Source: CBDCMJ01 sp965224325 (GTDB lineage: Bacteria; Chloroflexota; Dehalococcoidia; Lucifugimonadales; UBA3495). Taken from it: 64,000 nt of DNA. Both the position numbers and the translations under genes were made by a program. Each line of letters opens with the position of its first letter. The stretch's first letter is position 1. The notes under the pieces are model-generated. The model searched no databases. It worked only from the letters and a program-made list of their open reading frames with translations, and was not told the origin of the DNA. The stretch lies in the NCBI GenBank assembly GCA_965224325.1, contig CBDCYT010000015.1, positions 178,008 to 242,007 on the forward strand, written 5' to 3'. Of the stretch, positions 8,342 through 17,492 are shown piece by piece.

Positions 8342-9963
8342 CCGCGGCTGAGTTGGGCGTAGGACTCGGCAGAGCCGTAATCCCTGGTTCGAACCACCAC
8401 CGGCATGGGCAAGGCATGTCCGAAGATCAACGCCTGCTGCTTGGCCTCCAGGCGCGCCAGCACTGTTCGTAGCTGACGGCTGCCGGCCACCCCAGAAAGC
8501 ACTGCGTCGATGTCGCGGTCGTTGTCCAACAGGCAGGTTAGCCGGGTCCCCACCTGGCTCATCACCTCGGAGTCGATGGCGCTGGGCCTCTGGTCGATAA
8601 CCATGAGGGTCACGTTATACTTGCGCAGCTCCCGGGCGATGGTCCCGAAGATGGTGTGCGAAGCCACGGTAGGACTGAGAAATTTGTGGGCTTCCTCGAT
8701 AACGATGACCAGGGGCCTGGGGTCGCGGCCCTTCCCTCCTTCGGCTTCCTCCTTGCGGTCCACGTAGCGGTCGTGGATACGCCGGGACAGCAAGTTGGTG
8801 ACTAGCATGTACGCAGTCAGGTCCCGGCCGTACTTCCCGAACTCCAGCACCACGTGCTGGCCGCGCTCCAAGTGTTCGATGATACGGTTTGCCACGTCGT
8901 GGTCCACGTCCTCGGTCAAGAACCCGTATCGCTGAAGCCTGCTCAGCCGGTTGTACAGGGATTGAAGCGCGTTAGGCTGTACTTGGATCTCATTGGCCAG
9001 CTGAAACACGGCGTCGCGGCCGTCCAACCTCAGCAGGTGCTGCATCCACTGCCGTTGGCCCAATTTCTGCTGAAGATTCATGGCGGCGGACGCGGCCACG
9101 TCGGATAAGTTGAGGGTCTCCCTCAACATTGCTATATCCTCCGGCTCGATCTCCCCCAAGCCGATACGGACTACCTCGTCGATGGAAGAGCTGCGTCGAC
9201 GCGAGCTCTCCTCGTCCAGAGTAAAAGTGGACACCTGGGCCGGGAAAAGCTGCTTGAGGCCCTTGGCGAACCGCTGATTTTCCGGATCGGCGGCTCCCCA
9301 GCCGTACTCGCTGTGCATGTCAAATATGAGCGAAGACGCCTGCCCGCTCTGTAAGATGCCAAGGAGCAACAACCGGGTCAGAAAAGTCTTGCCAGTGCCG
9401 CTCTTGCCGAACACTCCGATCGAACGGGTGACCAGCGCGTCTAGGTCCAGGCACAGCTTGGCTTCCATGTCCAGGGGATTTCCAATCCAAAAGTGGCGCC
9501 GGTTATCTTCTTGGCCGAACACGACCGCCACGTCTTGCTCCGACGCGGCGTAGGTCCTGGAAAAGTGGGGCGGTATAGTCTTCGCCGCGACCGGTCTTTC
9601 ACCCGAGTCCCCCGCGACCAGCGGCATGATCAAGTTGGGCAGAACGGAGACCGTGCCGTAGGCAACGGTCCCCATCAAAACTTGCGAAATGAAGGGGTCA
9701 TCCAGGCCCGGAGGCAAATGCTTCAGCCGGGCGTCGCTGCTGCCCAGCGCTATCTCAGTGGCCACGCCGAAGAAACGATGCTGACTGCCTTGAATTGTGA
9801 CGAAGGTCCCTACTTTCACGTTCTCGACCGGCGTGCCCGGATCAAGGCGGACCTCTATCCCATTGGCCAACGAACCGTCCACCACCAGTCCCAGGAAAAC
9901 ACCGTCCTGCCCACTGGCGCCGCCGCCCGCTCCTAGGTTTGGGTCTCGATAGCCGTTGGTCAT
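8266..9963 (-). CDS. HerA-like ATPase (DUF87)
   Basis: A 565-residue hexameric FtsK/HerA-superfamily ATPase, thought to translocate DNA during repair. The N-terminal HAS-barrel spans about 20-110. Walker A GKSGTGKT is at 186-193 and Walker B LVIVIEEAH at 416-424. The sensor-type segment LMVIDQRPS, near 455-465, and the C-terminal arm follow. ATG 9963 overlaps the stop of the upstream HAS-barrel gene by four bases (ATGA), so they are translationally coupled. In archaea HerA works with the NurA nuclease; no NurA is visible here. This subfamily with a HAS-barrel partner also occurs in cyanobacteria. Confidence 0.85.
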   Translation of the reverse strand: MTNGYRDPNLGAGGGASGQDGVFLGLVVDGSLANGIEVRLDPGTPVENVKVGTFVTIQGSQHRFFGVATEIALGSSDARLKHLPPGLDDPFISQVLMGTVAYGTVSVLPNLIMPLVAGDSGERPVAAKTIPPHFSRTYAASEQDVAVVFGQEDNRRHFWIGNPLDMEAKLCLDLDALVTRSIGVFGKSGTGKTFLTRLLLLGILQSGQASSLIFDMHSEYGWGAADPENQRFAKGLKQLFPAQVSTFTLDEESSRRRSSSIDEVVRIGLGEIEPEDIAMLRETLNLSDVAASAAMNLQQKLGQRQWMQHLLRLDGRDAVFQLANEIQVQPNALQSLYNRLSRLQRYGFLTEDVDHDVANRIIEHLERGQHVVLEFGKYGRDLTAYMLVTNLLSRRIHDRYVDRKEEAEGGKGRDPRPLVIVIEEAHKFLSPTVASHTIFGTIARELRKYNVTLMVIDQRPSAIDSEVMSQVGTRLTCLLDNDRDIDAVLSGVAGSRQLRTVLARLEAKQQALIFGHALPMPVVVRTRDYGSAESYAQLSRGPGHAAAGTEESPEERLEREIAELF

Positions 9964-10538
9964 GGCGCTACCTTGCGAAGGATTGCGTTAAGCCGCGGCA
10001 GGTCGCTGCTTAGCTGCGCCGCTAGCGATCTGCCGGCCCAGGTTAGAAAGGCTTGTCCGTCCGGCAGAGCTGTCGCCGCCTGGCGTAGGTATGCTCCGGC
10101 CACCTCGTCGGCCGCCGGCAATCCGGAATTGATCACCAAAGAGAGGAAGTCTAACCGGGAAGAGAACTGGGCCACTTCTTCGGGAGAGCACGCGTAAATA
10201 AACGAATGGACCGCGGGAGGGAAAGGAGGTAAAAACTGCTTGCAATCGCCGTCTATGGTGTGCCCAACTATCAGCGATTGGAATCTGGTGGTGAACAACC
10301 TGGCTAGTTGGGGATTGTTGCGGAAGACGTCTTCCTCGTTGCCGGCCGACTCCCCTCGCGCCAGCACTGGACGGGTGGAGTCTAGGGGCTGGGTGTTCAC
10401 ACCGCAAACCACCCCGAACACGGTTGGAGACCCGGTGCGGACAAGGCTGCCCAGAGGTGGAGCCTCGTAGAGCTTGAAGCATTGAGTAACGAAGGAAGTG
10501 GACTCCGCCTCCACCACCTCGCCGATCCTGCGTGACAT
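9960..10538 (-). CDS. HAS-barrel domain protein, HerA partner
   Basis: About 192 residues. The N-terminal segment (IGEVVEAESTSFVTQCF, then GSLVRTG and VFGVVCGV) is a small beta-barrel like the HAS domain found at the N-terminus of HerA and ATP synthase. The rest, helical and containing FLPPFPPAVHSF, matches the uncharacterised protein that accompanies HerA in cyanobacteria and Chloroflexota. An adaptor role for the HerA ring is inferred. ATG 10538 is chosen over an in-frame TTG at 10559 because 'aggacgggg' precedes it. The gene overlaps herA by four bases. Confidence 0.7.
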   Translation of the reverse strand: MSRRIGEVVEAESTSFVTQCFKLYEAPPLGSLVRTGSPTVFGVVCGVNTQPLDSTRPVLARGESAGNEEDVFRNNPQLARLFTTRFQSLIVGHTIDGDCKQFLPPFPPAVHSFIYACSPEEVAQFSSRLDFLSLVINSGLPAADEVAGAYLRQAATALPDGQAFLTWAGRSLAAQLSSDLPRLNAILRKVAP

Positions 10539-10770
10539 GACCCCGTCCTGGTCCGTCAAGGCGTCCTCAACTGCTTACTTCCGCTGGTACTGGGGAAACC
10601 CTCGGGGGGGAGTGAGTGATGCTCCGGCCATTCTAGCATACGGGGGCTGGCGCAAAAATCATCCAGTGTTTCGGTGTTTCGGGGGGGAGGGGCCGCGGAG
10701 AGTATGGCAGTGAATGCGGGGGAAGGACCGTCTCCCTGAAGTCTTGGCTTTTAGAAAGCCTTTAGCCGGA

Positions 10771-12051
10771 TTAGATGACCCCCGACTCGGCCAATACCGT
10801 CAACCCTCCGGAACTGACTCCCAGCTCAACGCACAGGACTTCTTCGTTGTGCTCACCGACCAGCGGGGCCCGCCGGGAGATCCGCCAAGGCGAGCCGTTG
10901 TAGATCGCCGCAGCGCCAGGGTAGATAAAACTGCGTCCCAGGTCCGGATGCTCGACTTCGACGAAGAAGTCGCGGTCCTCCAAGTGGGAATCTCCCATGA
11001 TATCGTCTATGGTTCGAATCGCGCCCCAGGGAAAGTCCCTTTCTTGTCCCCCGTGCCAGAGCTCTTCCTGGGGTAGGGCGGCAAAGAAACCGGTCAAGAC
11101 GTCGCTGATGTGCTCAGCGTGTTCCTCTACCACCGACTGGTCCAGGTACTTTTCGTCCATCAGGTCCCCGGCCAGGCCGTACTCGTCCATCCACTGGACC
11201 AAGCGACGCAGACGGGGCGGCGTGAGGTTGCTTCCCGACCGGGTCAAATTCACCCATCCTCCGTCGTTAGTGGCCAGTTGGATTCTGGTTGACTGGTCCG
11301 CTGAGGCGTGACGCCCTGTGTGGCGGAGCACCACATCGCCCGTGGATAGGTAAATGGCAATGGCTCCTTCAGTGGTCAAGGCGCATGCCTCGTGGATTGA
11401 GGCGTCTACGTGCTGGCCTTCTCCGGTCATATCGCGATAATAGAGCGCGGCCAAGATGCCCATGTAAGCGAAGTGGCCGCCGATGTGCCAAGCGTTGGCG
11501 CCGCCGGGAGCAATGGGAGGCGCGTCGGGGACATCTTCCGGGTCATATCCGGATGACGCCATCTGGCCGCCGGCTGCCATGTGAAGCAGGTCTGAGGACT
11601 GGTAGTGCCGCCAGGGGCCGGTCTGCCCGAAGGGAGTGAGAGAGCACATGACAATGCCCGCGTTCAATTGAGCTAAGTGCCGGTAACCTAGTCCAAGGGA
11701 GTCCAAGTAGTCGGGCGGAAACGTCTCTAGCACCACGTCGGCTGTAGAGGCCAGCCGACGGAAAAGGCGTTGGCCTTCGCCGCTTTCAATGTTTAAAGTG
11801 ATGCCCCGCTTGGACGTGTTGTAGTGCCAAAAGGAGAGGCTTCGCTCACGGCCGGGGCGGTCTTCCAAAAACGGCCCAACGGACCGGGCGGTGTCTCCCC
11901 CGGGAGGCTCAATCTTGATAACGTCGGCCCCGAGGTCTGCCATAAGCTTGCCGCAGAACTGGCCCTTTTCATCCGCAAGCTCCAGCACCCTGACGCCCGC
12001 CAGAGGACCGGCGGGTTGAGCACCTGAGAGGTCCGTGACGGTGCTGCTCAA
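10771..12051 (-). CDS. CaiB/BaiF (type III) CoA-transferase
   Basis: A 426-residue family III CoA-transferase, which moves CoA between carboxylic acids through an aspartyl-CoA intermediate. Family landmarks are PLAGVRVLEL near 16, LGADVIKIEPP at 40-50, NTSKRGITLN at 78-87 and SLTPFGQTGPW at 137-147. Asp154 in SSDLLHMAAGG is in the position of the catalytic Asp. It overlaps the upstream transferase gene by four bases, so the two are probably subunits of one enzyme or act in sequence. The substrate pair is unknown. The cluster with thiolase and DUF35 across the divergent promoter suggests acyl-CoA catabolism. Confidence 0.88.
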   Translation of the reverse strand: MSSTVTDLSGAQPAGPLAGVRVLELADEKGQFCGKLMADLGADVIKIEPPGGDTARSVGPFLEDRPGRERSLSFWHYNTSKRGITLNIESGEGQRLFRRLASTADVVLETFPPDYLDSLGLGYRHLAQLNAGIVMCSLTPFGQTGPWRHYQSSDLLHMAAGGQMASSGYDPEDVPDAPPIAPGGANAWHIGGHFAYMGILAALYYRDMTGEGQHVDASIHEACALTTEGAIAIYLSTGDVVLRHTGRHASADQSTRIQLATNDGGWVNLTRSGSNLTPPRLRRLVQWMDEYGLAGDLMDEKYLDQSVVEEHAEHISDVLTGFFAALPQEELWHGGQERDFPWGAIRTIDDIMGDSHLEDRDFFVEVEHPDLGRSFIYPGAAAIYNGSPWRISRRAPLVGEHNEEVLCVELGVSSGGLTVLAESGVI

Positions 12052-13463
12052 GGTATCGACTCCAGAATGTACGGAAACATGGTCATCTCCGGCGGCCAGA
12101 AGGCGCCGTCTTGATATGCTTCACGGACGTCTTCAGCGGTAAACCCCAGCAGGTCCTGGAACACCTCAGTGTTGTGCTGGCCTATCATTGGTGTGGGCAG
12201 AGAGTTCTTAAGCGGCGTCTTGGGCAATTGGAAAGGGGCGTTTTGAAACTTCCACTTCCCCAGCATCGGATGATTCAACTCGGAGTACATGCCTCTGAAT
12301 CCAAGCTGGGGATCGTGTTCCACTCGGTCCTCCGAACTCTGCACCGGCATAGCCCGCACTCCCGATTCTTGGCACTTTTCCATCAGGTCGTATTTTTCCA
12401 AAGTCTGGGTCCAGCTCTCGATGTTCCGGTCCATCTCTTCCTGATGGTCGATTCTCCCTAAGAGAGTGTTGAGCTTTGAGTTGGTCGCCCAAGCAGGATT
12501 GCCCATGATTTCCGCCAGACTGCGCCATTCTCCGTCGGAGAAGCAGGCGATGACGCACCAGTCGTTATAGCCGCCTCCCTTGGTGCGGTAACAGTTGTGG
12601 GGCGCCGCTGTGGGTCCCCGGTAATTATTTAGAAGCGGCGCTCCCGGCCACACGGTCCGGTTGCCGGGCGGGTATCCTTCGCGCTTGGATGCCCGGCCGT
12701 TCACGGTGCGGTCCAGGAAAGCGGAGCCGTTCAAGGTTATGCCGGTAATCATCTGGGCGAGGTCCACGTGTTGGCCGCGGCCGGTGGCGTTGCGGTGCTT
12801 GAGCGCAGTCAGGGCGCACATGGCGCCGTACATGCCACCCGTGTCGTCCAAATAAGACCAACCCCAACCGGCGGGGGGCTCGTCGGGCAGCCCGGACAAA
12901 AAGGTCAGCCCGGACAGGGCCTGGGCGGCGGGACCCATGGTGCCGTAATAGTGCTGGCGGCCGGTGTGTCCGAATCCAGCCATCGATATGTAGACGACGT
13001 CGGGCCGGACCTTTTTCAACTCCTCGTACCCCAATCCCCATCGCTCCATGATCCTGGAGCTGAAGTTCTCAATCACTACGTCCGAAATACCGATCAGTTG
13101 CTTAATCAGGTCCAACCCCTTGGACGAACGTACATTCAGCGAGATGCTGCGTTTGTTGGCGTTGGTATCGGCGAACTGACCGGTAGAGTTAGGGCCCGGT
13201 TCCACGCCCGGAGGGATGGTGAACCGGTTTTGACGCAGTGTGTCCATGTTCTCCGGCCACTCGACCTTGATCACGTCAGCGCCGAACGCGCCCAGCCAAC
13301 GGGTGGCCCACGGCCCGGCGCGGACCCAGGTGAAGTCGATGACTCGGACCCCGTCCAGCGGCCGCGGCAAGCCCGAGTCCCCTTTGCCACCGCTCCGGGC
13401 TCCGCCCGTTGCCGGGTTATTTGCCGGGTTATTTGATGGACTATTCGATATTTCGTTACTCAC
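12048..13463 (-). CDS. CaiB/BaiF (type III) CoA-transferase
   Basis: About 471 residues of the same CoA-transferase family: GVRVIDFTW, FGADVIKVEWP, NANKRSISLN and SMAGFGHTG are all present. At the usual nucleophile position the sequence reads YYGTMGPAAQALSGL, with no Asp four residues before the Gln, so this subunit may be inactive or use another residue. The GTG at 13463 is preferred as start because a promoter at 13529-13557 would put the transcript start beside the alternative TTG at 13523. The N-terminus has a short NNPA repeat encoded by 12-bp tandem DNA units. It is coupled to the next transferase by a 4-bp overlap. Confidence 0.83.
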   Translation of the reverse strand: MSNEISNSPSNNPANNPATGGARSGGKGDSGLPRPLDGVRVIDFTWVRAGPWATRWLGAFGADVIKVEWPENMDTLRQNRFTIPPGVEPGPNSTGQFADTNANKRSISLNVRSSKGLDLIKQLIGISDVVIENFSSRIMERWGLGYEELKKVRPDVVYISMAGFGHTGRQHYYGTMGPAAQALSGLTFLSGLPDEPPAGWGWSYLDDTGGMYGAMCALTALKHRNATGRGQHVDLAQMITGITLNGSAFLDRTVNGRASKREGYPPGNRTVWPGAPLLNNYRGPTAAPHNCYRTKGGGYNDWCVIACFSDGEWRSLAEIMGNPAWATNSKLNTLLGRIDHQEEMDRNIESWTQTLEKYDLMEKCQESGVRAMPVQSSEDRVEHDPQLGFRGMYSELNHPMLGKWKFQNAPFQLPKTPLKNSLPTPMIGQHNTEVFQDLLGFTAEDVREAYQDGAFWPPEMTMFPYILESIP

Positions 13464-13528
13464 ACTGTGGCCATGAGTTCTCGACGAATTTTCCGGAAGA
13501 TTATCGCGCCCTCGATTCCGCAAGTGAC

Positions 13529-13557
13529 ACTCTAGTCTGGGCGTTCAAACCTGTCAA
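13529..13557 (-). promoter_or_regulatory. Promoter of the CoA-transferase pair
   Basis: On the minus strand TTGACA (13557-13552) is followed after 17 bp by TAGAGT (13534-13529). This leaves about a 60-base leader before the GTG at 13463. Confidence 0.55.
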
Positions 13558-13671
13558 CAGGCCCGTTTGGCGGTTTGTCAAACGCTCGGGTATGGGGGAT
13601 AATGGTTGAGTTTTGGTTGCGGGGCTGCCTCGGCAACCAATACGGGCATGCGAAAAATCCGGGAGAGGTTA

Positions 13672-14964
13672 ATGCGCATTCTGCTCATTGCCACCAACCG
13701 CCACGGCCGGCTCTTAAGCCGCATGGACGCCCATCCTCTTCCCATCGGTTTGGCTTACGTGGCCGGTCACTTGGACCCGCAGCGGCACACAATAAAAGTG
13801 CTGGACCTCATGTTCGCTGAGGACCATTTGGCCAAGGTTGAGGCTACGGTCCGGGACTTTAGTCCTGACATGGTCGGCGTATCCCTCAGGAACCTGGACA
13901 ACGACAGCTACCTGGACCCCCAGTGGGCCCTCCCGTTCACCAAGGATGTGATCGCCCTGGTCCACCGCTTAAGCCGGGCCACGGTGGTATGCGGCGGTCC
14001 CGCTTTCAGCATCCTCCCGAAAGAGTGCTTCTCCTTTATGCAACCCGACCTGGGCATTGCCGGCGATGCGGGGGAGACCTTCGCCGAGCTTGCCGGCCGG
14101 TTGGAATCCAAAAGACCCTACCACGAACTGCCGGGACTGGTTTACCGGGAGGGGGGCGAGATCATCTTCAATGGCGGGCGGGCGTCGTCCAGCTTTGCCA
14201 AGCCTCCCAGGTTCGAAGACCTGGAGATGGCGAAATACCGTCAGGCGGGCTTCGGTATCGGTGTGCTCACCAAGCTGGGCAGTTTTCGCTACCCTGGGGC
14301 CAGGTCCACCGCGGAGGTCGAGCAGAGTGCCTGGCGGGTGATACGACCCATAGACGAAGTGGTGGCCGAAGTCAACGAAATGGGCCGGCGCTTCGACCTG
14401 CGCAAGGTGTTCTTTATTGACGACGGCTTCAACGTACCGTTGGACCACGCCAAGTCGTTCTGCCGGGCGCTGCTGGAATCCGGGTTGAAGCTACATTGGA
14501 ACACCGGCCTCGCGCCCCATCACTGCGACTTAGAGCTGGTGCAGCTGATGAAGAAGTCCGGCTGTGCCTTGGCCCTAATGACAGGCTTGGGTGGCGAGCC
14601 GGACGAAGGGGTGCCCTTGGATGACGTACTGGGCGGTCTTGAGGATGTGTGCCGGGTATGCGAGGCCGGGGACTTGCATTACTCGATAACCCAACCCTTC
14701 GGCGTGCCGGGTGAAACCCCGGAGTCTGTGGAACAGAAATTGGCTTTCCTGAGCAGGATCAATCCGGCGCTGGCCAACCTGAGAGTGGGAGTGCGGATGC
14801 TGCCCGGCACTGCGCTGGCGGGCCGGGCCATGGAGGAAGGACTCATATCCGACGAAGCCGAATTGATTGAACCCCGCTTTTACGTGGCGGAACCGGTGCG
14901 GGAGTGGATCGTGGACCACCTCCAGGCTCAGGCCAGCCAACAGCCAAGGTGGAATGTGTTATAG
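13672..14964 (+). CDS. B12-binding/radical-SAM-like protein lacking the [4Fe-4S] cysteines
   Basis: 430 residues with the layout of a cobalamin-binding radical SAM enzyme: a B12-binding-like domain (1-145; GLAYVAGHLDP, GVSLRN, VVCGGPAFS) and a TIM-barrel half (195-430; VFFIDDGFNV, HWNTGLAPH, FGVPGETPESV). Where the CxxxCxxC cluster motif should be, the sequence reads TKLGSFRYPGA (200-210), with no cysteine. The other frames there offer none either, so this is not a simple frameshift. The usual DxHxxG cobalamin ligand is also not obvious. ATG 13672 is chosen with 'gggagagg' before it. It leads the operon with thiolase, DUF35 and HAD. A non-radical or regulatory role is possible. Confidence 0.72.
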   Translation: MRILLIATNRHGRLLSRMDAHPLPIGLAYVAGHLDPQRHTIKVLDLMFAEDHLAKVEATVRDFSPDMVGVSLRNLDNDSYLDPQWALPFTKDVIALVHRLSRATVVCGGPAFSILPKECFSFMQPDLGIAGDAGETFAELAGRLESKRPYHELPGLVYREGGEIIFNGGRASSSFAKPPRFEDLEMAKYRQAGFGIGVLTKLGSFRYPGARSTAEVEQSAWRVIRPIDEVVAEVNEMGRRFDLRKVFFIDDGFNVPLDHAKSFCRALLESGLKLHWNTGLAPHHCDLELVQLMKKSGCALALMTGLGGEPDEGVPLDDVLGGLEDVCRVCEAGDLHYSITQPFGVPGETPESVEQKLAFLSRINPALANLRVGVRMLPGTALAGRAMEEGLISDEAELIEPRFYVAEPVREWIVDHLQAQASQQPRWNVL

Positions 14965-15023
14965 GCGCTTGGGCCGAGAGTGGTGGCAACCGTCGGCCCG
15001 CGCCGCAAGACCTTAGGAGGACA

Positions 15024-16244
15024 ATGAACACCAGCTTAAGAGACAAGTATTGCATAGTGGGAGTAGGTGAAACGGAGTATAGCCGGGGCTCGGGCCGGAC
15101 CACGCGGGCCATGGGTGCAGAGGCGATCCGCAGGGCCATGGACGACGCCGGACTGGCCTCCGGGGACGTGGATGGGATGTTGAGCTACCATGGAGGCGAC
15201 TCAACTCCTTCTACTTCCATCATGTACGACCTGGGACTTCGTCCCAACTTTTACATGGACTGTTCTGGCGGCGGGTCCAGCACCGAGGCGCTGGTGGGTC
15301 TAGCCATGGGGGCCATCGAGGCCGGAATGGCCGACACCGTCGCTGTCTTCCGGTCGATGAACGGGTACTCACAAATACGCATCGGCGGCACCGGAGCAAG
15401 GGCCGCGTCCGCGGTCAGTGGACTGGAGTTGATGATCCGTCCCTATGGACTGATCAGCGCAGTGCAGCGGTTTGCTTTTACCTTCACGCGCCACATGATG
15501 GAATACGGAGTAAAAAGCGAGCACTTAGCCCACATCAAGGTTGCGCATAGCAATCACGCCAGCAACAATCCCAAGGCCCTTATGAAGCAGCGGGTCACGG
15601 TGGAAGACGTCATGAACTCCCGTTGGATCGTGCGGCCATGCGCCCATCTTCTGGACTGTTGCCTGGAGACCGACAACGCCACCTGCGTTATTGTGACCTC
15701 GGCAGAGCGGGCCAAAGACCTGCGTCAACGTCCGGTGCACGTCCTTGGAGTCCAGGGACGGGGCACAAAGCCTGGAGGGGACTTTCACTACCAGCACGGT
15801 CCCATCAGCCGGGTTGCCGGGCACTACATCGGGCCTAGGATTTTTGAGTTAGCCGGGGTCACCCACGACGACGTCGACCTGACCGGTTGCTATGACGCTT
15901 TTACCTATACTGCCCTTCTCCAATTTGAGGACTACGGCTGGTGTGAGAAGGGCGAGGGCAAGGACTACGTAACCAGCGGGATTATCAACTTGGGAGGCCG
16001 CCGCCCCAACAACACCAGCGGCGGGCACCTGTGCGAGGGGTATACCCACGGCATGAACATGGTCATCGAAAATGTGCGGCAACTCCGAGGGACCGCGGAC
16101 GACTACTGCGATGGAGCAGCTCAGGGCCAGCACACCTATGACTATTCCGAAGCAGGCTGCCGGCAAGTGAAAGACGCCGAGATTAGCATGAACATGGGAT
16201 GGGGCACCCCTGCCGTGGGCAGCGCCCTTATTATGCGGAGGTAA
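15024..16244 (+). CDS. Thiolase-fold acyl-CoA acetyltransferase / lipid-transfer-type thiolase
   Basis: A 406-residue thiolase of the SCP-x-like group, which makes or cleaves beta-ketoacyl-CoA. IVGVGETEYSR at 11-21 is the usual N-terminus, and Cys80 in DCSGGG is the candidate nucleophile. The C-terminal motifs NTSGGHLCEGY and MGWGTPAVG are present, although the usual GHP and CxG motifs differ. ATG 15024 has a strong 'taggagg' site. The DUF35 gene starts four bases after its stop. Such pairs form thiolase-DUF35 complexes in archaea and actinobacteria. Confidence 0.87.
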   Translation: MNTSLRDKYCIVGVGETEYSRGSGRTTRAMGAEAIRRAMDDAGLASGDVDGMLSYHGGDSTPSTSIMYDLGLRPNFYMDCSGGGSSTEALVGLAMGAIEAGMADTVAVFRSMNGYSQIRIGGTGARAASAVSGLELMIRPYGLISAVQRFAFTFTRHMMEYGVKSEHLAHIKVAHSNHASNNPKALMKQRVTVEDVMNSRWIVRPCAHLLDCCLETDNATCVIVTSAERAKDLRQRPVHVLGVQGRGTKPGGDFHYQHGPISRVAGHYIGPRIFELAGVTHDDVDLTGCYDAFTYTALLQFEDYGWCEKGEGKDYVTSGIINLGGRRPNNTSGGHLCEGYTHGMNMVIENVRQLRGTADDYCDGAAQGQHTYDYSEAGCRQVKDAEISMNMGWGTPAVGSALIMRR

Positions 16245-16248
16245 ATTT

Positions 16249-16752
16249 ATGCCCGTGTACCAGTACCGGGGCCAGCGAGTCAACATAGACGACGATGATT
16301 CCGAATACAGAGGATATTTTGAGGCAGCCCAGGAAGGCCGCCTAGTAGTGAAAAGTTGCCTGGACTGCGGTCTGCTGCGAGGCGAGCCTGGGCCGGGTTG
16401 TCCTTGGTGCCCTTGCCTCAACTGGGAATGGCGCGAGGTGAGCGGCAAGGGGAGCATTTACAGCTATCAGATCGTGGCCCACACAGTGATACCCGGTTTC
16501 AAGGACCTGGCTCCATTCGCCATCGTGCTGGTGGAACTGGACGAGCAGAGCGGCCAGCCTGGGCCGGGCGACGGCCTCCGCATCGTCGCGAATCTGCTGG
16601 ACAGCGACATGGCGCCGGAGCAGGAAGAGAACGTCGCCATCGGAAAGCGGGTAGAAGTGATGTTCCAGAAGGGCGAAGATGGGTTCGCCATGCCCCAATT
16701 CAAATTGTCTGATGAACCCGCGCAGGGGGAGGTCTGGCGCTACCCCGCGTAG
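16249..16752 (+). CDS. DUF35 OB-fold/zinc-ribbon protein, thiolase partner
   Basis: A 167-residue DUF35 protein: an N-terminal zinc ribbon (Cys37, Cys40, Cys51, Cys54) followed by an OB fold (GKGSIYSYQIVAHTV and following strands). In known thiolase or HMG-CoA synthase complexes such proteins bind CoA and bridge subunits. Placement four bases after the thiolase stop strongly supports that role here. Confidence 0.88.
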   Translation: MPVYQYRGQRVNIDDDDSEYRGYFEAAQEGRLVVKSCLDCGLLRGEPGPGCPWCPCLNWEWREVSGKGSIYSYQIVAHTVIPGFKDLAPFAIVLVELDEQSGQPGPGDGLRIVANLLDSDMAPEQEENVAIGKRVEVMFQKGEDGFAMPQFKLSDEPAQGEVWRYPA

Positions 16753-16767
16753 CGTGCAGGACCCCGG

Positions 16768-17121
16768 TTGACCAGACTTATCAGCTTCGACATCGACGGC
16801 ACCCTTGAGGTGGGCCAGCCTCCAGGCAGCGTCACCATGGAAATGGTTAGGGACGCTCAGGGGGCTGGTTGTCTTATCGGTAGTTGCTCAGACCGCACCA
16901 TTAGCAATCAGCAACGGCTCTGGGAGGAGCATGGCATCACGGTGGACTTCACTGTGTTGAAACACCAGTTGAGCGTACTGCTGACCCAGTTTGACGCCGA
17001 GGAGTATCTCCACGTTGGGGACACCGACTTGGACCGCCGGGTGTCGCAGCAAGCCGGGTTCCGGTTTATGCCTCCCGAAGAAGCGGCATGCCGTTTCGAG
17101 GAGCTTGGGGACGCTCTGTAA
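16768..17121 (+). CDS. Short HAD-superfamily hydrolase
   Basis: A 117-residue HAD-fold protein with motif I FDIDGT (7-12), a motif II-like GSCSDRT (38-44) and motif IV VGDTDLD (81-87). It lacks a distinct cap domain, so it would act on an exposed or macromolecular phosphoester. The start is TTG 16768, 15 bp after the DUF35 stop and without a strong ribosome site. It is probably the last gene of the thiolase operon. The substrate is unknown. Confidence 0.72.
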   Translation: MTRLISFDIDGTLEVGQPPGSVTMEMVRDAQGAGCLIGSCSDRTISNQQRLWEEHGITVDFTVLKHQLSVLLTQFDAEEYLHVGDTDLDRRVSQQAGFRFMPPEEAACRFEELGDAL

Positions 17122-17492
17122 ATCTGTTCCAGGGTTCTAGACCGTACCCGCCAGAGTCAAATTACCCCGGCGATCTCCTTGCCACTGCCCCGGCCGTTGC
17201 TATTTCCGCTAAAGCCCCTTGCCAATTCCCTACCGCTCAAAGCGCTCCCCGTGGGTTACGGCTCTACCTATAAATGGGCTGGCAAGAGCCTAAACGGAGC
17301 TATTCGCCGTCAATTTGCCCTTGCTCCACTCTCAAGAGACGTTGGTCCGGGCGCCGAGTCTCGGAGAGGCGCCATTCCGGATGCCAACGATTGCCTTTGG
17401 TGCACTCGAGGCGTCAGCGATGAGTGGACGTGGAAGTTGTCCGGAAGCGGGGGATGGCTGCCTATCGGGGCACCGAGCCGGAAGGAAGGAGA
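17122..17492. other. Non-coding gap between convergent genes
   Basis: 371 bp with no recognisable gene, RNA or repeat. Open frames here show no protein-like composition. No clear terminator hairpin was identified. Confidence 0.5.
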
